DNA from: Bryobacterales bacterium KBS 96
Lineage (GTDB): Bacteria; Acidobacteriota; Terriglobia; Bryobacterales; Bryobacteraceae
Direction of reading: 5' to 3'
Length of the DNA: 64,000 nt
Assembly: GCA_000381625.1 (NCBI GenBank)
Contig: KB906767.1
Location: 970,629 to 1,034,628 of the forward strand
Part shown: positions 8,794 through 16,754 of the stretch, piece by piece
Layout: each line of letters begins with the position of its first letter
How positions within the stretch are numbered: the first letter of the stretch is position 1
Notes under the pieces: generated by a model
What the model saw: the letters and a program-made list of their open reading frames with translations, nothing else
What the model was told of the DNA's origin: nothing
The model's database searches: none
Position numbers and translations under genes: made by a program

Positions 8794-9690
8794 TTAGGAA
8801 GCCCGCAGCCTTAGGGTGCTGATCAAAGCAGACAACGCCGGCGGTTGCTGGCGGCGGCTTGGGTAGTAGAGGAAGAATCCGGGGAACGGCTGACACCAAT
8901 CCTCCAGCACGCGAATGAGCTCGCCGCGGGCGAGTTGCTGAGCCACTTTATCCTCACCCACGAAAGCGAGGCCGATGCCGTCAATGGCGGCGCGGATAAC
9001 CATCTCCACGTCGTCAACGATGAGAGGGCCGTTTACAGCAACGGACAGCGACTTTTTCCCTTTCTCGAACTCCCATCTGTAAACCTCACCGCCATGTCCG
9101 TGGCGGAAATTAATGCATCGCTGACTGAGCAGGTCGCGCGGAGCTTTCGGTTTCGAGTGCGACTGGAAATAGGCGGGGGAACCTACAATCGCTGCCCGCT
9201 GATCGTCTGATACCCGCACCGCAATCATGTCCTTCTGGATGTATTCGCCAAAATGAATACCTGCGTCAAAGCCTCCCGCCACAATGTCGAGGCGGCTGTC
9301 GTCAGCGGTGATTTCGAGCACCACGTCGGGATAGTCGCTCGTGAACTTCGCCAGTCTCGGTCCGAGCACGGCAGTTCCGGCGAACCGTGGCGCCAGCAGC
9401 CGCAGGCGGCCAGCAGGTTTGTCGCGCAGGCCCGAGAGTTCGTCCAGAATATCCTGGATATCGTGAAGCGCGGGGCGCAAGCGCGTGAGGAGCCGCTCTC
9501 CGGCTTCCGTCGGCGCAACGCTGCGCGTCGTGCGCGAGAGTAGACGCACACCTAAATCTTCCTCCAGGCCCCTTATCGCGTGGCTCATCGCCGAGGGAGA
9601 GACGCCAAGCCGTTTTCCCGCGCGTGTAAAGCTGCGTTCCTCGGCCACTGCAAAGAAAACCGCGAGCGTGTTCAGATCATTTCGTTTCAT
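8794..9690 (-). CDS. LysR-family transcriptional regulator
   Basis: 298 residues. Winged helix-turn-helix at about residues 4-62 (LAVFFAVAEERSFTRAGKRL, SPSAMSHAIRGLEEDLGVRL). The LysR substrate-binding domain covers about 90-292, including GFDAGIHFGEYIQKDMIAV and the C-terminal FFLYYPSRRQQPPALSALI. It is transcribed away from the SDR-cupin-ADH cluster, the standard layout for a LysR regulator and its target operon. The effector is unknown. Family members of this subtype often respond to aromatic or quinone-type compounds, but nothing here fixes that. Confidence 0.9.
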   Translation of the reverse strand: MKRNDLNTLAVFFAVAEERSFTRAGKRLGVSPSAMSHAIRGLEEDLGVRLLSRTTRSVAPTEAGERLLTRLRPALHDIQDILDELSGLRDKPAGRLRLLAPRFAGTAVLGPRLAKFTSDYPDVVLEITADDSRLDIVAGGFDAGIHFGEYIQKDMIAVRVSDDQRAAIVGSPAYFQSHSKPKAPRDLLSQRCINFRHGHGGEVYRWEFEKGKKSLSVAVNGPLIVDDVEMVIRAAIDGIGLAFVGEDKVAQQLARGELIRVLEDWCQPFPGFFLYYPSRRQQPPALSALISTLRLRAS

Positions 9691-9877
9691 TTGTGAATAT
9701 TGCTCATAAGCCTTTGGCTTTTATACATGCTACTCAAAAACCCGTTCCGGGGCTACCTTGGAATTGAGGGATGGAAAAGGCGTTGGAAGAAGCGAGCAGC
9801 GGCGCAACCAGATGTGGAACGCAAAAGATGCCTCTCATTTTTCCGTAAGCCGAATCGCCAGAAAAGAAGGATCCGTT
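9691..9877. promoter_or_regulatory. Divergent promoter region with a candidate LysR operator
   Basis: The gap between the LysR start and the SDR start. It contains the dyad AAGCC-TTT-GGCTT at 9708-9720, inside an AT-rich context (ATAAGCCTTTGGCTTTTATA). It lies close to the LysR start, where a LysR protein would bind to regulate itself and the divergent operon. No confident -35/-10 pair was assigned. The operator is inferred. Confidence 0.35.
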
Positions 9878-10639
9878 ATGAACTTGTCATTTGAAAACAA
9901 AGTCGCCCTCGTTACCGGCGCTGCATCTGGGATGGGCCTCGCGACGGCGGAGGCGTTTGCGGCGGCGGGCGCCGCTGTGGCGCTCGTCGATCTCAACGAA
10001 CAGGCGGTGCGCAAGGTAGCGGATCGGCTGGTTACTGAAGGGCATAAGGCGATTCCCATTTCCTGCGATGTCACTGATGAAGCCCAGGTCAAGAGGATGG
10101 TCGAACAAACCGTCTCTGCTTTCGGCCGCCTGGACGCGGCATTCAACAATGTCGGCGTCCAGAGCCTTGCCGTTGAAACGGCTGAATCTACCAGTGAAGA
10201 ATTTGACCGCGTGAATGCGATCAATCTCAAGAGTGTGTGGCTTTGCATGAAATACGAATTGCTCCAGATGCGCAACCAGGAGAGCGGCGCGATTGTGAAT
10301 AATTCGTCCATCGGAGGCCTTATCGGCATACCCGGAAGGGCCATCTACCACGCCACGAAGCACGGCGTGATTGGCCTCACCAAGAGCGCCGCCCTTGAAT
10401 ACGCGGCCCGAGGCATCCGCATCAATGCCATATGCCCCGGGGCGATCGACACGCCAATGGTTGCCGCCATGATCGCCAAGGAGCCGGAAACAATGAAAGA
10501 CATCACGAAAGAACAACCGATTGGCCGTCTTGGCAAACCTGAGGAGATCGCCGCGGCTGTGTTGTGGCTTTGCAGCCCCGGCGCGGGCTTTGTGATTGGA
10601 CACGCGCTCGCTGTAGACGGCGGATACACGGCGCGTTGA
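9878..10639 (+). CDS. Short-chain dehydrogenase/reductase (classical SDR)
   Basis: 253 residues from the ATG at 9878, preceded by an AAGAAGGA ribosome site; a longer in-frame start at 9758 adds residues unlike the family. The nucleotide-binding motif is VTGAASGMGLA. Further classical motifs are the D-V block (SCDVTDEAQV), NNVG, the catalytic Ser region (VNNSSIGG), YHATK, and PGAIDTPM. It ends IGHALAVDGGYTAR, matching the usual full length of about 250. It should oxidise or reduce an alcohol/ketone with NAD(P). The substrate is unknown. First gene of the LysR-divergent cluster. Confidence 0.92.
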   Translation: MNLSFENKVALVTGAASGMGLATAEAFAAAGAAVALVDLNEQAVRKVADRLVTEGHKAIPISCDVTDEAQVKRMVEQTVSAFGRLDAAFNNVGVQSLAVETAESTSEEFDRVNAINLKSVWLCMKYELLQMRNQESGAIVNNSSIGGLIGIPGRAIYHATKHGVIGLTKSAALEYAARGIRINAICPGAIDTPMVAAMIAKEPETMKDITKEQPIGRLGKPEEIAAAVLWLCSPGAGFVIGHALAVDGGYTAR

Positions 10640-10679
10640 TTGCGCGTGCAGCAGAGCCGCATCGAGAAGGAATAGAACT

Positions 10680-10787
10680 ATGACCAGCATCATCGTCAGG
10701 CTGTGGCCCGGAATCGCCGGCACGCTTCTCTCGTTTCTTGTGATGTCGACCGCCAGCGCCCAATCTGATTTAGGAGTTAAAAAATGA
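10680..10787 (+). CDS. 35-residue signal-peptide-only ORF, likely gene remnant
   Basis: The ORF reads [20 protein letters not shown] followed by [15 protein letters not shown] and a stop. It has a good signal peptide with an AXA-like cleavage site (TASA-Q) and almost nothing after it. The stop overlaps the cupin ATG (ATGA), and the cupin ribosome site (AGGAG) lies inside it. It could be a short leader that couples translation to the cupin, or the 5' remnant of a secreted enzyme whose body was deleted. In similar clusters, secreted cupin or carboxymuconolactone-decarboxylase proteins occur at this place (from memory). Confidence 0.45.
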   Translation: MTSIIVRLWPGIAGTLLSFLVMSTASAQSDLGVKK

Positions 10788-11191
10788 AGGACATCACTAT
10801 TGCCCGTAATGGCTCGCAGCCGTCGAGCCAGGGACAAGCTGAATATTTCACGGGTTCGGTTCGCGTGGACCCGCTATTTTCCGTTGAAGAGCCATCGCGG
10901 GTGGCCGGAGCGCGTGTAACCTTCGAGCCCGGCGCCCGGACCGCCTGGCACACACATCCTCTGGGCCAGACCCTCATCGTCACGGCCGGCACTGGCTGGG
11001 TTCAGCGCGAGGGTGGCCCCGTTGAGGAGTTCCGAGAAGGAGATGTGGCCCGGATACCTCCGGGCGTGAAGCACTGGCACGGCGCGACACGCACGACCCG
11101 CATGACGCACATTGCCCTCCAGGAGCAACTCGACGGGAAGGTCGTCGAATGGATGGAACATGTCAGCGACGAACAGTACCGGCGGCCCTGA
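10784..11191 (+). CDS. Small cupin-domain protein
   Basis: 135 residues, a single cupin barrel. Motif 1 is [20 protein letters not shown], with two metal-ligand His but Gln in place of the usual Glu. Motif 2 is [11 protein letters not shown], which supplies the last His. These small cupins (often annotated 'cupin domain protein' beside SDR and ADH genes) bind a divalent metal. Their reactions are mostly unknown. Translation starts at 10784 after AGGAGTTAAAAA. There is no signal peptide of its own; the preceding mini-ORF would supply one if a frameshift joined them. Confidence 0.85.
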   Translation: MKDITIARNGSQPSSQGQAEYFTGSVRVDPLFSVEEPSRVAGARVTFEPGARTAWHTHPLGQTLIVTAGTGWVQREGGPVEEFREGDVARIPPGVKHWHGATRTTRMTHIALQEQLDGKVVEWMEHVSDEQYRRP

Positions 11192-11223
11192 GCAGCGAAA
11201 CGCGCGAAGAGAGGGGGATCAAT

Positions 11224-11736
11224 ATGCGAGGAACAGTTCTTTACGGGCCGCGTGACATCCGGTTCGAAGATCGCGAAGACCCAAAGATTATTGAACCGAC
11301 TGACGCGGTGCTCCAACTTGCGGCCACCTGCGTCTGCGGATCAGACCTTTGGCCGTACCGCGGCGTGCAACCCATAGACGGCCCGACGCCGATGGGACAT
11401 GAGTACTGCGGCATTGTCGAAGAGGTCGGCAGCGCGGTCAAATCCATAAAGCCGGGGCAATTCGTGGTTGGCTCCTTCGCGACCTCGGACAGCACCTGTT
11501 CTCATTGCCAATATGGATACCAGTCCTCGTGCGTGCACCGTGAATTCATGCTGCGGGCGCAGGCGCCGTTCCTGCGTGTACCGCAGGCGGACGGGACGCT
11601 TGTGCCGACGCCCGGTGGCGTTCCTTCCAAAGACCTGGTGCCGAGCCTGCTCGCGGCCTCGGACGTATTGGGGACGGGGTGGTTCGCTGCCGACGCTGCG
11701 AACGTGAAGGCCGGTGGCACGGTGGTAGTTGTTGGC
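11224..11736 (+). pseudogene. Zinc-dependent alcohol dehydrogenase (MDR family), 3' part missing
   Basis: Starts MRGTVLYGPRDIRFEDRED after a GAGAGGGGG ribosome site. The catalytic GroES-like domain is intact: CGSDLWPYRG, GHEYCGIVEEVG, and the structural-zinc region has Cys residues at C-S-H-C. It proceeds to the start of the Rossmann domain (VKAGGTVVVVG), where the family should continue with a glycine-rich loop and about 150 more residues. At about 11736 the sequence switches to unrelated text. That text remains open to 12090 but matches nothing and is antisense to the next fragment. Without the NAD-binding domain it cannot work. This is a rearrangement junction, not a simple frameshift. Confidence 0.85.
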
Positions 11737-12006
11737 CCGAAAGCGTTGGATCATGGCGACGTCGCGCATTCGGGAAAGGTCGTCGGCATCCGCTCTCTTG
11801 TTCTGAATCGGTTGCGATGCGCTGGTCGCTATGAGAAGGAGCGACGTTTGCCCGCGCGTTACAAAGGGGAGCAGAAAAGCCAGCGGCAAAGCGAGGGCCG
11901 CCAGCCGAATAACAACGCCGCGTTTAGCGAACCTCCGGGAACTACTGTCAACCTTGGCTCCATTCGTTGCCAAACGGTCAGTAACCGGGATCACTATCGC
12001 CATCAA
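11737..12006 (-). pseudogene. N-terminal fragment resembling a secreted DUF5715 protein
   Basis: Read on the minus strand from the ATG at 12006, the segment has a hydrophobic signal-like stretch (VVIRLAALALPLAFLLPFV). It ends KRADADDLSRMRDVAMIQRF, which resembles the start of DUF5715 proteins (ADxxGLxRMxxVxMIxRF pattern, from memory). The homology stops at about 11737, exactly where the ADH homology on the opposite strand begins. Two genes truncated at their 3' ends are therefore joined tail to tail. The family assignment is tentative; the junction is the firmer observation. Confidence 0.45.
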
Positions 12007-12086
12007 GGAAAGATTAACAATATTTCATCCTTGATCCAAGAGAAAAATTGTCCGCTTATTCGCACGAGTACTCGCTCCCTACGGTT

Positions 12087-12875
12087 TTAGGCAGCGGTCG
12101 AAAACGCCAGAGCGGGCTTGCAGGATTCGCGATCGAAGTTCCAGGTATGGGCGTTGTTGGCGTGTTCGAGCGTCCATTTCCGCTTGACGAGCGACTCGGC
12201 TTCCGCTTTCGAACAAACGAACCCAAACTCGGCCGGTGAGAACTCTTTGCCGGTGACCAGATGGCACATTCCGACTTCGTAGACCGCTTCCTGCTCTCGC
12301 GTTTCCTGGGCTTTGCGCTCCGCCTGGACATCGCGGAGCATCTTGAGCACTTTCTCGTATTGGCGCATCAGCCGCTGTTCGTAGATGGAGAGTGTGAGCA
12401 GCGGGTCTTTCGAGCGACGCAGCGTTTCGGCGAGTACGAACGCGGTTTGCGCTTCGGGATGATTGACATCCCAGAACTCGGAGTTTTCGGTGAGGCCGAT
12501 GGCGAAGAGGTTGTGCTCGGTCGCCATGATGCGGTGCAACCGGTATTGCAGTTGGGCAAGCATGTGGACGAGATGCTTCTCCTGCGTGTTCGCCGGAGAG
12601 TATTGTTTTTCGAAATCGCCGATGAGGACTTGGAGAGCTTTCAACTCCTCGGGCGTGAGGGTGAGGACCTGCGCCGTGAGGCCGTGGCGGGTGGCGTTGA
12701 GGGACGCGCGCTGTTTCCCTTCCTCGGTGCGCGGCCCGGTCGATTTCTGGGCGTTGAGGCGGTTGGCACGAAGCCGGGCTTCGGAAGGGGCGCGGCGGAT
12801 GCTGGTTGGGGGATTGGGCAATGCTTCAATGGGGCGCGACTGCTCGCTTGCGGTCGGATTCTTTTTGTTAGACAT
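12087..12875 (-). CDS. STGPRTEEGK-motif protein of unknown function
   Basis: 262 residues from the ATG at 12875, which has a GAGAGG site just upstream; an ATG at 12929 is in frame but poorer. After a low-complexity N-terminus comes RLRANRLNAQKSTGPRTEEG, then KQRASLNATRHGLTA, a signature seen in multi-copy hypothetical proteins of Acidobacteria and related soil bacteria (from memory). The rest is helical and charged, with a coiled-coil-like RQYEKVLKMLRDVQAERKAQE stretch. No signal peptide or enzyme motif. The basic Arg/Lys/Asn motif could bind nucleic acid, but that is a guess. The 5' end lies 113 bp from the IS256 left end. Confidence 0.7.
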   Translation of the reverse strand: MSNKKNPTASEQSRPIEALPNPPTSIRRAPSEARLRANRLNAQKSTGPRTEEGKQRASLNATRHGLTAQVLTLTPEELKALQVLIGDFEKQYSPANTQEKHLVHMLAQLQYRLHRIMATEHNLFAIGLTENSEFWDVNHPEAQTAFVLAETLRRSKDPLLTLSIYEQRLMRQYEKVLKMLRDVQAERKAQETREQEAVYEVGMCHLVTGKEFSPAEFGFVCSKAEAESLVKRKWTLEHANNAHTWNFDRESCKPALAFSTAA

Positions 12876-12988
12876 GATGATCCTCTCGCTTGTGAGGATA
12901 GGCGCCGGAGACAAGTGGGACGAAGGCAACGGCGGGGGAAGTCACTGATAGGCAAGAGGAAAGAATTTTAAAATTTGCGTGAATGGAG

Positions 12989-13021
12989 GAGGATGCCCGG
13001 AATTTAGTTGAAACGCGCGAC
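12989..13021. repeat. Left terminal inverted repeat of the IS256 element
   Basis: Pairs with 14386-14418; 28 or more of 33 positions match in inverted orientation. Confidence 0.88.
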
Positions 13022-13075
13022 TCTCGCCGGAGCGGTGATAGGCTCCGGCAAATGTGTTTGCAAGGAGAGTCGCAG

Positions 13076-14370
13076 ATGAAGAAACGATACCAGATTGACA
13101 AACAACGTGCGGTACAGAAATTCCGTCAGTTCGCTGCCGAAGAGAACCAACCGATCCAACTGGTGATTCCACTCAAAGAGGTTCTTGATCTGATCCAGCG
13201 TGGATTGATGAACGTGGCGATGGCCGCTTTCACCAAGCTGGCCGAAAGCGTGATGGGACACGAAGTGACGGCATTGGTGGGAGAGAAGAACCGAGCCAAC
13301 GCGGCGCGGATGAACAATCGCTGGGGCAGTGAACCTGGCTATTGCCTGGTGGGTGGGCAGAAGATTCCGCTGCAGAGGCCGCGAGTGCGCGACACCAGAA
13401 AACGAGAAGTGCCGCTGGGCAGCTACGAGTTGCTGCAGCGCGCCTCGCTGATGGAGGAGTCGGTATGGCAAAAGATGATGCACGGGATCACGACCCGCCG
13501 GTACAACGCCGTGGTCAAAGAATTAGAACAGGCGTATGGGATCCAGAAGTCCACCATCAGCGAGCACTTTATTGAGGCCAGCCGGGAACGTTTGGACAAA
13601 TTGCTGGCGCGACCGCTCCGCGAATATGCGTTCTGCGCGATGATGATCGACGGAACGAACTTTGACGACCAACAGTTGATCACCGTGTTAGGCATCACGG
13701 TGCACGGCCAAAAGCTGGTGTTGGGGCTGCGGCAAGGCGCCACCGAGAACACCACGGTGGTGAAGCAGCTATTGGACGAGTTGCGGGAGCGAGGCGTGGA
13801 TTTCGAAGTTCCACGGCTGTATGTCTTAGATGGTGGCAAGGCGCTCTCGGCCGCGGTCCGGCGGACCGCTGGGAAGGCAGGGTTCATCCAACGTTGTCAA
13901 GTCCACAAGGTCCGAAACGTGGTCGATCACCTCACCGAGGAGCACCAGGCGCACGTCCGGCAAAAGCTGCTCAGTGCTTACGGGACGCGCGAGTATATCG
14001 ATGCCCGACGAGCGTTGCTGCGTCTCCTCCGAGAATTGATGGCTTTGAATCCGAGCGCTGCCCGAAGTCTGGAAGAAGGTCTGGAAGACACCCTCACGGT
14101 TCACCGCTTGCGTGTGCGCCGCGACTACGGACCAGCTTGGCGAGCACCAACCCGATCGAATCTGCCTTCTCCATCGTGGAGACCGTGTGCCGCAATGTGA
14201 AGCGCTGGCAGGGCGGCGATCAACATCTCCGCTGGGTTGCCAGCGGCTTGTTATGGGCAGAGTCCAGATGGAATCGAGTGCATGGTTATCGTGAGATTCC
14301 CATCCTCGTCAAAGAATTGGAGCTCGCGGTCATCAAAGGTCTCCCTCTTCGTCACGCCACTGTGGCATGA
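13076..14370 (+). pseudogene. IS256-family (Mutator-type) transposase with one frameshift
   Basis: The start is the ATG at 13076 after AAGGAGAG. DDE-family landmarks are visible: MMIDGTNFDDQ (first catalytic Asp), VPRLYVLDGGKAL (second Asp) and IQRCQVHKVRNVVDHL, the conserved C-x2-H signature of IS256. The frame fails at about 14111-14122 (LTVHRLRV goes to RRDYGPAW). A one-base shift restores LRTSLASTNPIESAFSIVE, containing the third catalytic residue (Glu in NPIES), through to HATVA and a stop at 14370. Left unshifted, the frame stops at 14200 without the catalytic Glu. IS256 members normally have one uninterrupted ORF, so this is a disabling mutation or a sequencing error. Confidence 0.88.
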
Positions 14371-14385
14371 TCAGGAGGAAATTCC

Positions 14386-14418
14386 GTCGCGCGTTTCAAC
14401 TAGAAAGCGGGCATCCTC
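14386..14418. repeat. Right terminal inverted repeat of the IS256 element
   Basis: Reverse complement of 12989-13021; begins GTCGCGCGTTTCAACTA, 16 bp after the transposase stop. Confidence 0.88.
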
Positions 14419-14827
14419 GACCGGATTGCCAGAAATTGGCGACGCGAGATAGAGTGCCCCGAGCTATCGTTGCTGTTGCTGGTGCGCCGGGCTACGAAAA
14501 TCACTATATAGAATGAGTGCGCTATTCCAGTATCTTCCTGCGTTATCTCCCCGGATTATTCTCGGGCTACTCTGAAATGGTTCACTTCGTACCATATCTC
14601 TCCATCCCCGAAGTTCCCCAAGAGAAAAAAGCGGTGAATGGGGTTATCAGAAACTGGCGGCAGATAGATTGGCCGAGAGGCGTTGCCGGGCGCTAGTACG
14701 AGAGAGATGAAGGCGGCTGCTGGAGCGCCGTTGTCCACCACTGCGATCTACAGAATCAGTGCAATGCGTGCTCTGGACCCGGAATTATCCGGAATTCCTA
14801 GGGAATTCCTAGAACGTGCCGTGCCAA
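14419..14827. other. Intergenic stretch between the IS element and the immunity-2 gene
   Basis: Holds no recognised gene. It contains one copy of a ~40-bp direct repeat (14734-14772), followed by tandem palindromic words (GGAATTCCTAG twice, at about 14785-14810). A 61-codon open frame on the minus strand (14556-14741) has no recognisable features. Confidence 0.5.
14734..14772. repeat. Direct repeat copy A bracketing the displaced Rhs cassette
   Basis: Core GATCTACAGAATCAGT. About 35 of 39 bases match 16592-16630 in the same orientation. Together they enclose exactly the displaced Rhs core, tip 2 and immunity 2. Confidence 0.7.
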
Positions 14828-15214
14828 CTACTCGGCCTCACCTTTCTCCGAAGCTTTCCTCATGCTTAGCTCGTTCAACATCTCAGCGATTTCGTCCTCA
14901 TCTGGGCCGGACCATTCGTAGGCTTCGTTCAGGAGCAGCATTGTCGCCCAGTCATTCAACTCTTGATCCGTAATCTCGCCGCTCCAGTGTTTGTTCAGCG
15001 CGTTCGTGATATGTTCCATCCCGATGCGAATCCCAGGATTAGGGAGTAGAAAATAAGACGTCAATCTGCGTTCGGTTGGGCCGAAATCTATCTCCAGCAT
15101 GTCGCCAAGTCGAGCACGAAGCTCCCCTAGGGGAATCTTCAGTTGCGCAAACCTCGCCAGCGTTTCACGCTCTCCCGGACGCATGCCTCTCCGCTCTTTA
15201 GAACTTTGGGTCAT
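14828..15214 (-). CDS. Putative immunity protein 2 for Rhs tip 2
   Basis: 128 residues from the ATG at 15214 (MTQSSKERRGMRPGERETLA). An in-frame ATG at 15280 would overlap the toxin deeply and is unlikely. The start overlaps the last 17 bp of the Rhs tip 2 coding sequence, the usual coupling of toxin and immunity genes. Small and acidic, no signal peptide, ending in a helix (DEDEIAEMLNELSMRKASEK). No named immunity family was recognised; the role is inferred from position. The gene itself is intact although the toxin gene in front of it is broken, as expected if immunity stays under selection after the toxin is lost. Confidence 0.65.
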   Translation of the reverse strand: MTQSSKERRGMRPGERETLARFAQLKIPLGELRARLGDMLEIDFGPTERRLTSYFLLPNPGIRIGMEHITNALNKHWSGEITDQELNDWATMLLLNEAYEWSGPDEDEIAEMLNELSMRKASEKGEAE

Positions 15215-16598
15215 AATGAACCAGATTGCCGGCAGGATCGTACGCACTCTGCACCACAGATCCTGGTACCGTCTGTCCACTGGCGTCGATCACTTTGGAA
15301 TAGTTTGCGAGTCCTCCGGCCCGGCCCGGAACGCTTGTTGTAACTCGGACAGACCCATCTGCTAGAGTTTCGACTGTAACCGTTGCACTGTTTCCGGCTC
15401 GGTCCAGGGCTCTCGCCACGTTAGCAGCCTGGGCGGGCTTCAGACCCAGGCTATCCAGACCCGCCTTCACCGCCTGCTTAGAACCAGAGACGGTTCGTGC
15501 TGCTTAGCAGCGGTAGTTGATCCTGCAGCCAGGCGCCCCGCTCGTGTGAACGCCAAGGCGTCTGCAGCAATGCCGATTGCCGCCTCTCCAGCACCAGCCG
15601 CATAGTTAAGCGCGAGCGTACCGATGCTCCAGTTTAAGAATGCTACAGCGTTGCCGGCGGTCGGGTCGTAATATTCAGCGTTTCCAATCGATGTTTGGCT
15701 TCCGTTATCATTCGTGACTGAAAGATCGCCGTTACCGGCCTGCTGGATTCCGTTGGTGTCCCGGAAATTGGCCCAGGTCTGGTCATCGAAACTACGGCAA
15801 TTCTGTCCTTGAACATCACAGACGTTGTAGTCTCGTCCGTCTGGATCGGTGTACAGCAAGGGATTGTTGCGAGCGTACGCATACATATTCCAGCTCTGGG
15901 GTCCAGAGCACTGCTGCTTGCATTCCCCGGGTCGACGCTCGTGAACCGTCCCAGCGCGCTGCCATAGTACCGCGCGCCGAAGTAATCGAGCCCCGTTTCC
16001 TGATCTCTTTCCTTGCCGGTAAACTTCTGGTTCACGAAATCCTGAGTTCCGAAAGTACCGTCGCGGCCGCCGCTATTGGCCTGTATTTCTTCGCCGAACG
16101 GAGTGTAATCGTGGCGGGAAACGGTGTTGCCCGCCTGATCGGTCACCAGCCGTGTGCTGCCCAGATGATCGAGGCTCAGATAGCACGTCTGGCACGGCGA
16201 GACGGAACCGACGCCCAGCGAATATTCCACGACTAGCTTTCCTTCCGCATCGTACACGTAGATGGTTCGCGAGCCATACGAGTTGCTCTTAAACACCCGC
16301 CGGCCGTTTCCGTCGTAGCCATAATCCACGTACCCGATGCCGGGCTGCAACGCCTTCGTAATCCGGTTCTCCGCATCGTAGGTGAAATGCTGCCCGCCAC
16401 CGTCAACTGGTTGCCCGCCGCATCGTAAGAACCCGTGCCGATTCGATTCGCCGTATTGAAAATGCCCGACGGCGTCTGCGAGCAGTAGTTCGCCGCCGGC
16501 GCAGAACCGTTTGGCGCGATGCCCGGCGATCCGCACAGCCACATGTTGCTGTATTGATCATAGGCGAAGTACCGCGCCCACCCGCCACTATCCACCAC
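15198..16598 (-). pseudogene. Displaced Rhs core with alternative toxin tip 2, three frameshifts
   Basis: Reading from 16598 down: the frame carrying YFAYDQYSNMWLCGSPGIAP fails at about 16388 (a base missing relative to the main Rhs copy). The next frame carries TYDAENRITKALQPGIGYVD, the DHLGSTRLVTD segment and the ARYYGSALGRFTS core-end signature. It fails at 15898-15901, where a G run is one base short. The next frame carries ARNNPLLYTDPDGRDY, a hydrophobic pre-tip region, and fails near 15470-15500. The last frame carries the tip (KAGLDSLGLKPAQAANVARA ... AYDPAGNLVHYDPKF). There is no start codon or N-terminal half. The tip type (VVQSAYDPxGNLVHYDPK) recurs on many polymorphic toxins (from memory); its activity is unknown. 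Not translatable as one protein. Confidence 0.85.
15941..16576 (-). repeat. Rhs core repeat, displaced copy
   Basis: About 636 bp nearly identical to 17769-18405, same orientation, differing by scattered substitutions and a one-base deletion near 16388. It covers the YFAYDQYSN to GRFTS section of the Rhs core. Confidence 0.85.
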
Positions 16599-16630
16599 TA
16601 CGATCTACAGAATCAGTAGAATGAGTGCTC
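16592..16630. repeat. Direct repeat copy B bracketing the displaced Rhs cassette
   Basis: Partner of 14734-14772. It sits right at the 5' limit of the displaced Rhs core homology. Confidence 0.7.
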
Positions 16631-16723
16631 CGTCCCCTGAATTCTTGTTTTCAGGCGGTTCCTCTACGGGAACCGAAGTTCCTGTACAGCAACCTCCCCA
16701 GGGGTGACGTGTCACTAGTCAAG

Positions 16724-16742
16724 CCGGTGCCGAAGGCACCGT
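16724..16742 (-). terminator. Hairpin after the immunity-1 gene, possible terminator
   Basis: CGGTGCC-GAA-GGCACCG is a perfect 7-bp stem with a 3-nt loop, about 13 bp past the immunity-1 stop on the minus strand. The T-rich tract lies on the other side (GGATTTTTG on the plus strand), so as a minus-strand terminator it lacks the usual U run. It may instead be a stabilising hairpin. Confidence 0.35.
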
Positions 16743-16754
16743 TCGGATTTTTGT

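Larger units (their letters stand above)
12989..14418 (+). mobile_element. IS256-family insertion sequence, 1430 bp
   Basis: Bounded by 33-bp inverted repeats: 11 identical outer bases (GAGGATGCCCG), 5 mostly mismatched, then 17 identical (TAGTTGAAACGCGCGAC). It contains one transposase gene. Flanking 8-mers (GAATGGAG left, GACCGGAT right) match at 5 of 8 positions, so no clean target duplication is visible. Length and organisation fit IS256. The transposase carries a frameshift, so the copy is probably inactive. Confidence 0.88.

Noticed and set aside
9758-9877. Upstream in-frame extension of the SDR gene
   Set aside because: The ATG at 9878 has a good ribosome site and begins the canonical SDR N-terminus; the extra 40 residues are unlike SDRs.
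14111-14122. Programmed frameshift in the transposase
   Set aside because: IS256 transposases are normally one uninterrupted frame and no obvious slippery heptamer was seen here, so mutation is the simpler reading.
14556-14741. Minus-strand 61-codon open frame between the IS and immunity 2
   Set aside because: Its start lies in the direct repeat and the product has no recognisable feature.
16724-16742. Strong intrinsic terminator on the plus strand
   Set aside because: The hairpin followed by TTTTT reads as a terminator only on the plus strand, where no gene ends; kept as a low-confidence minus-strand hairpin.
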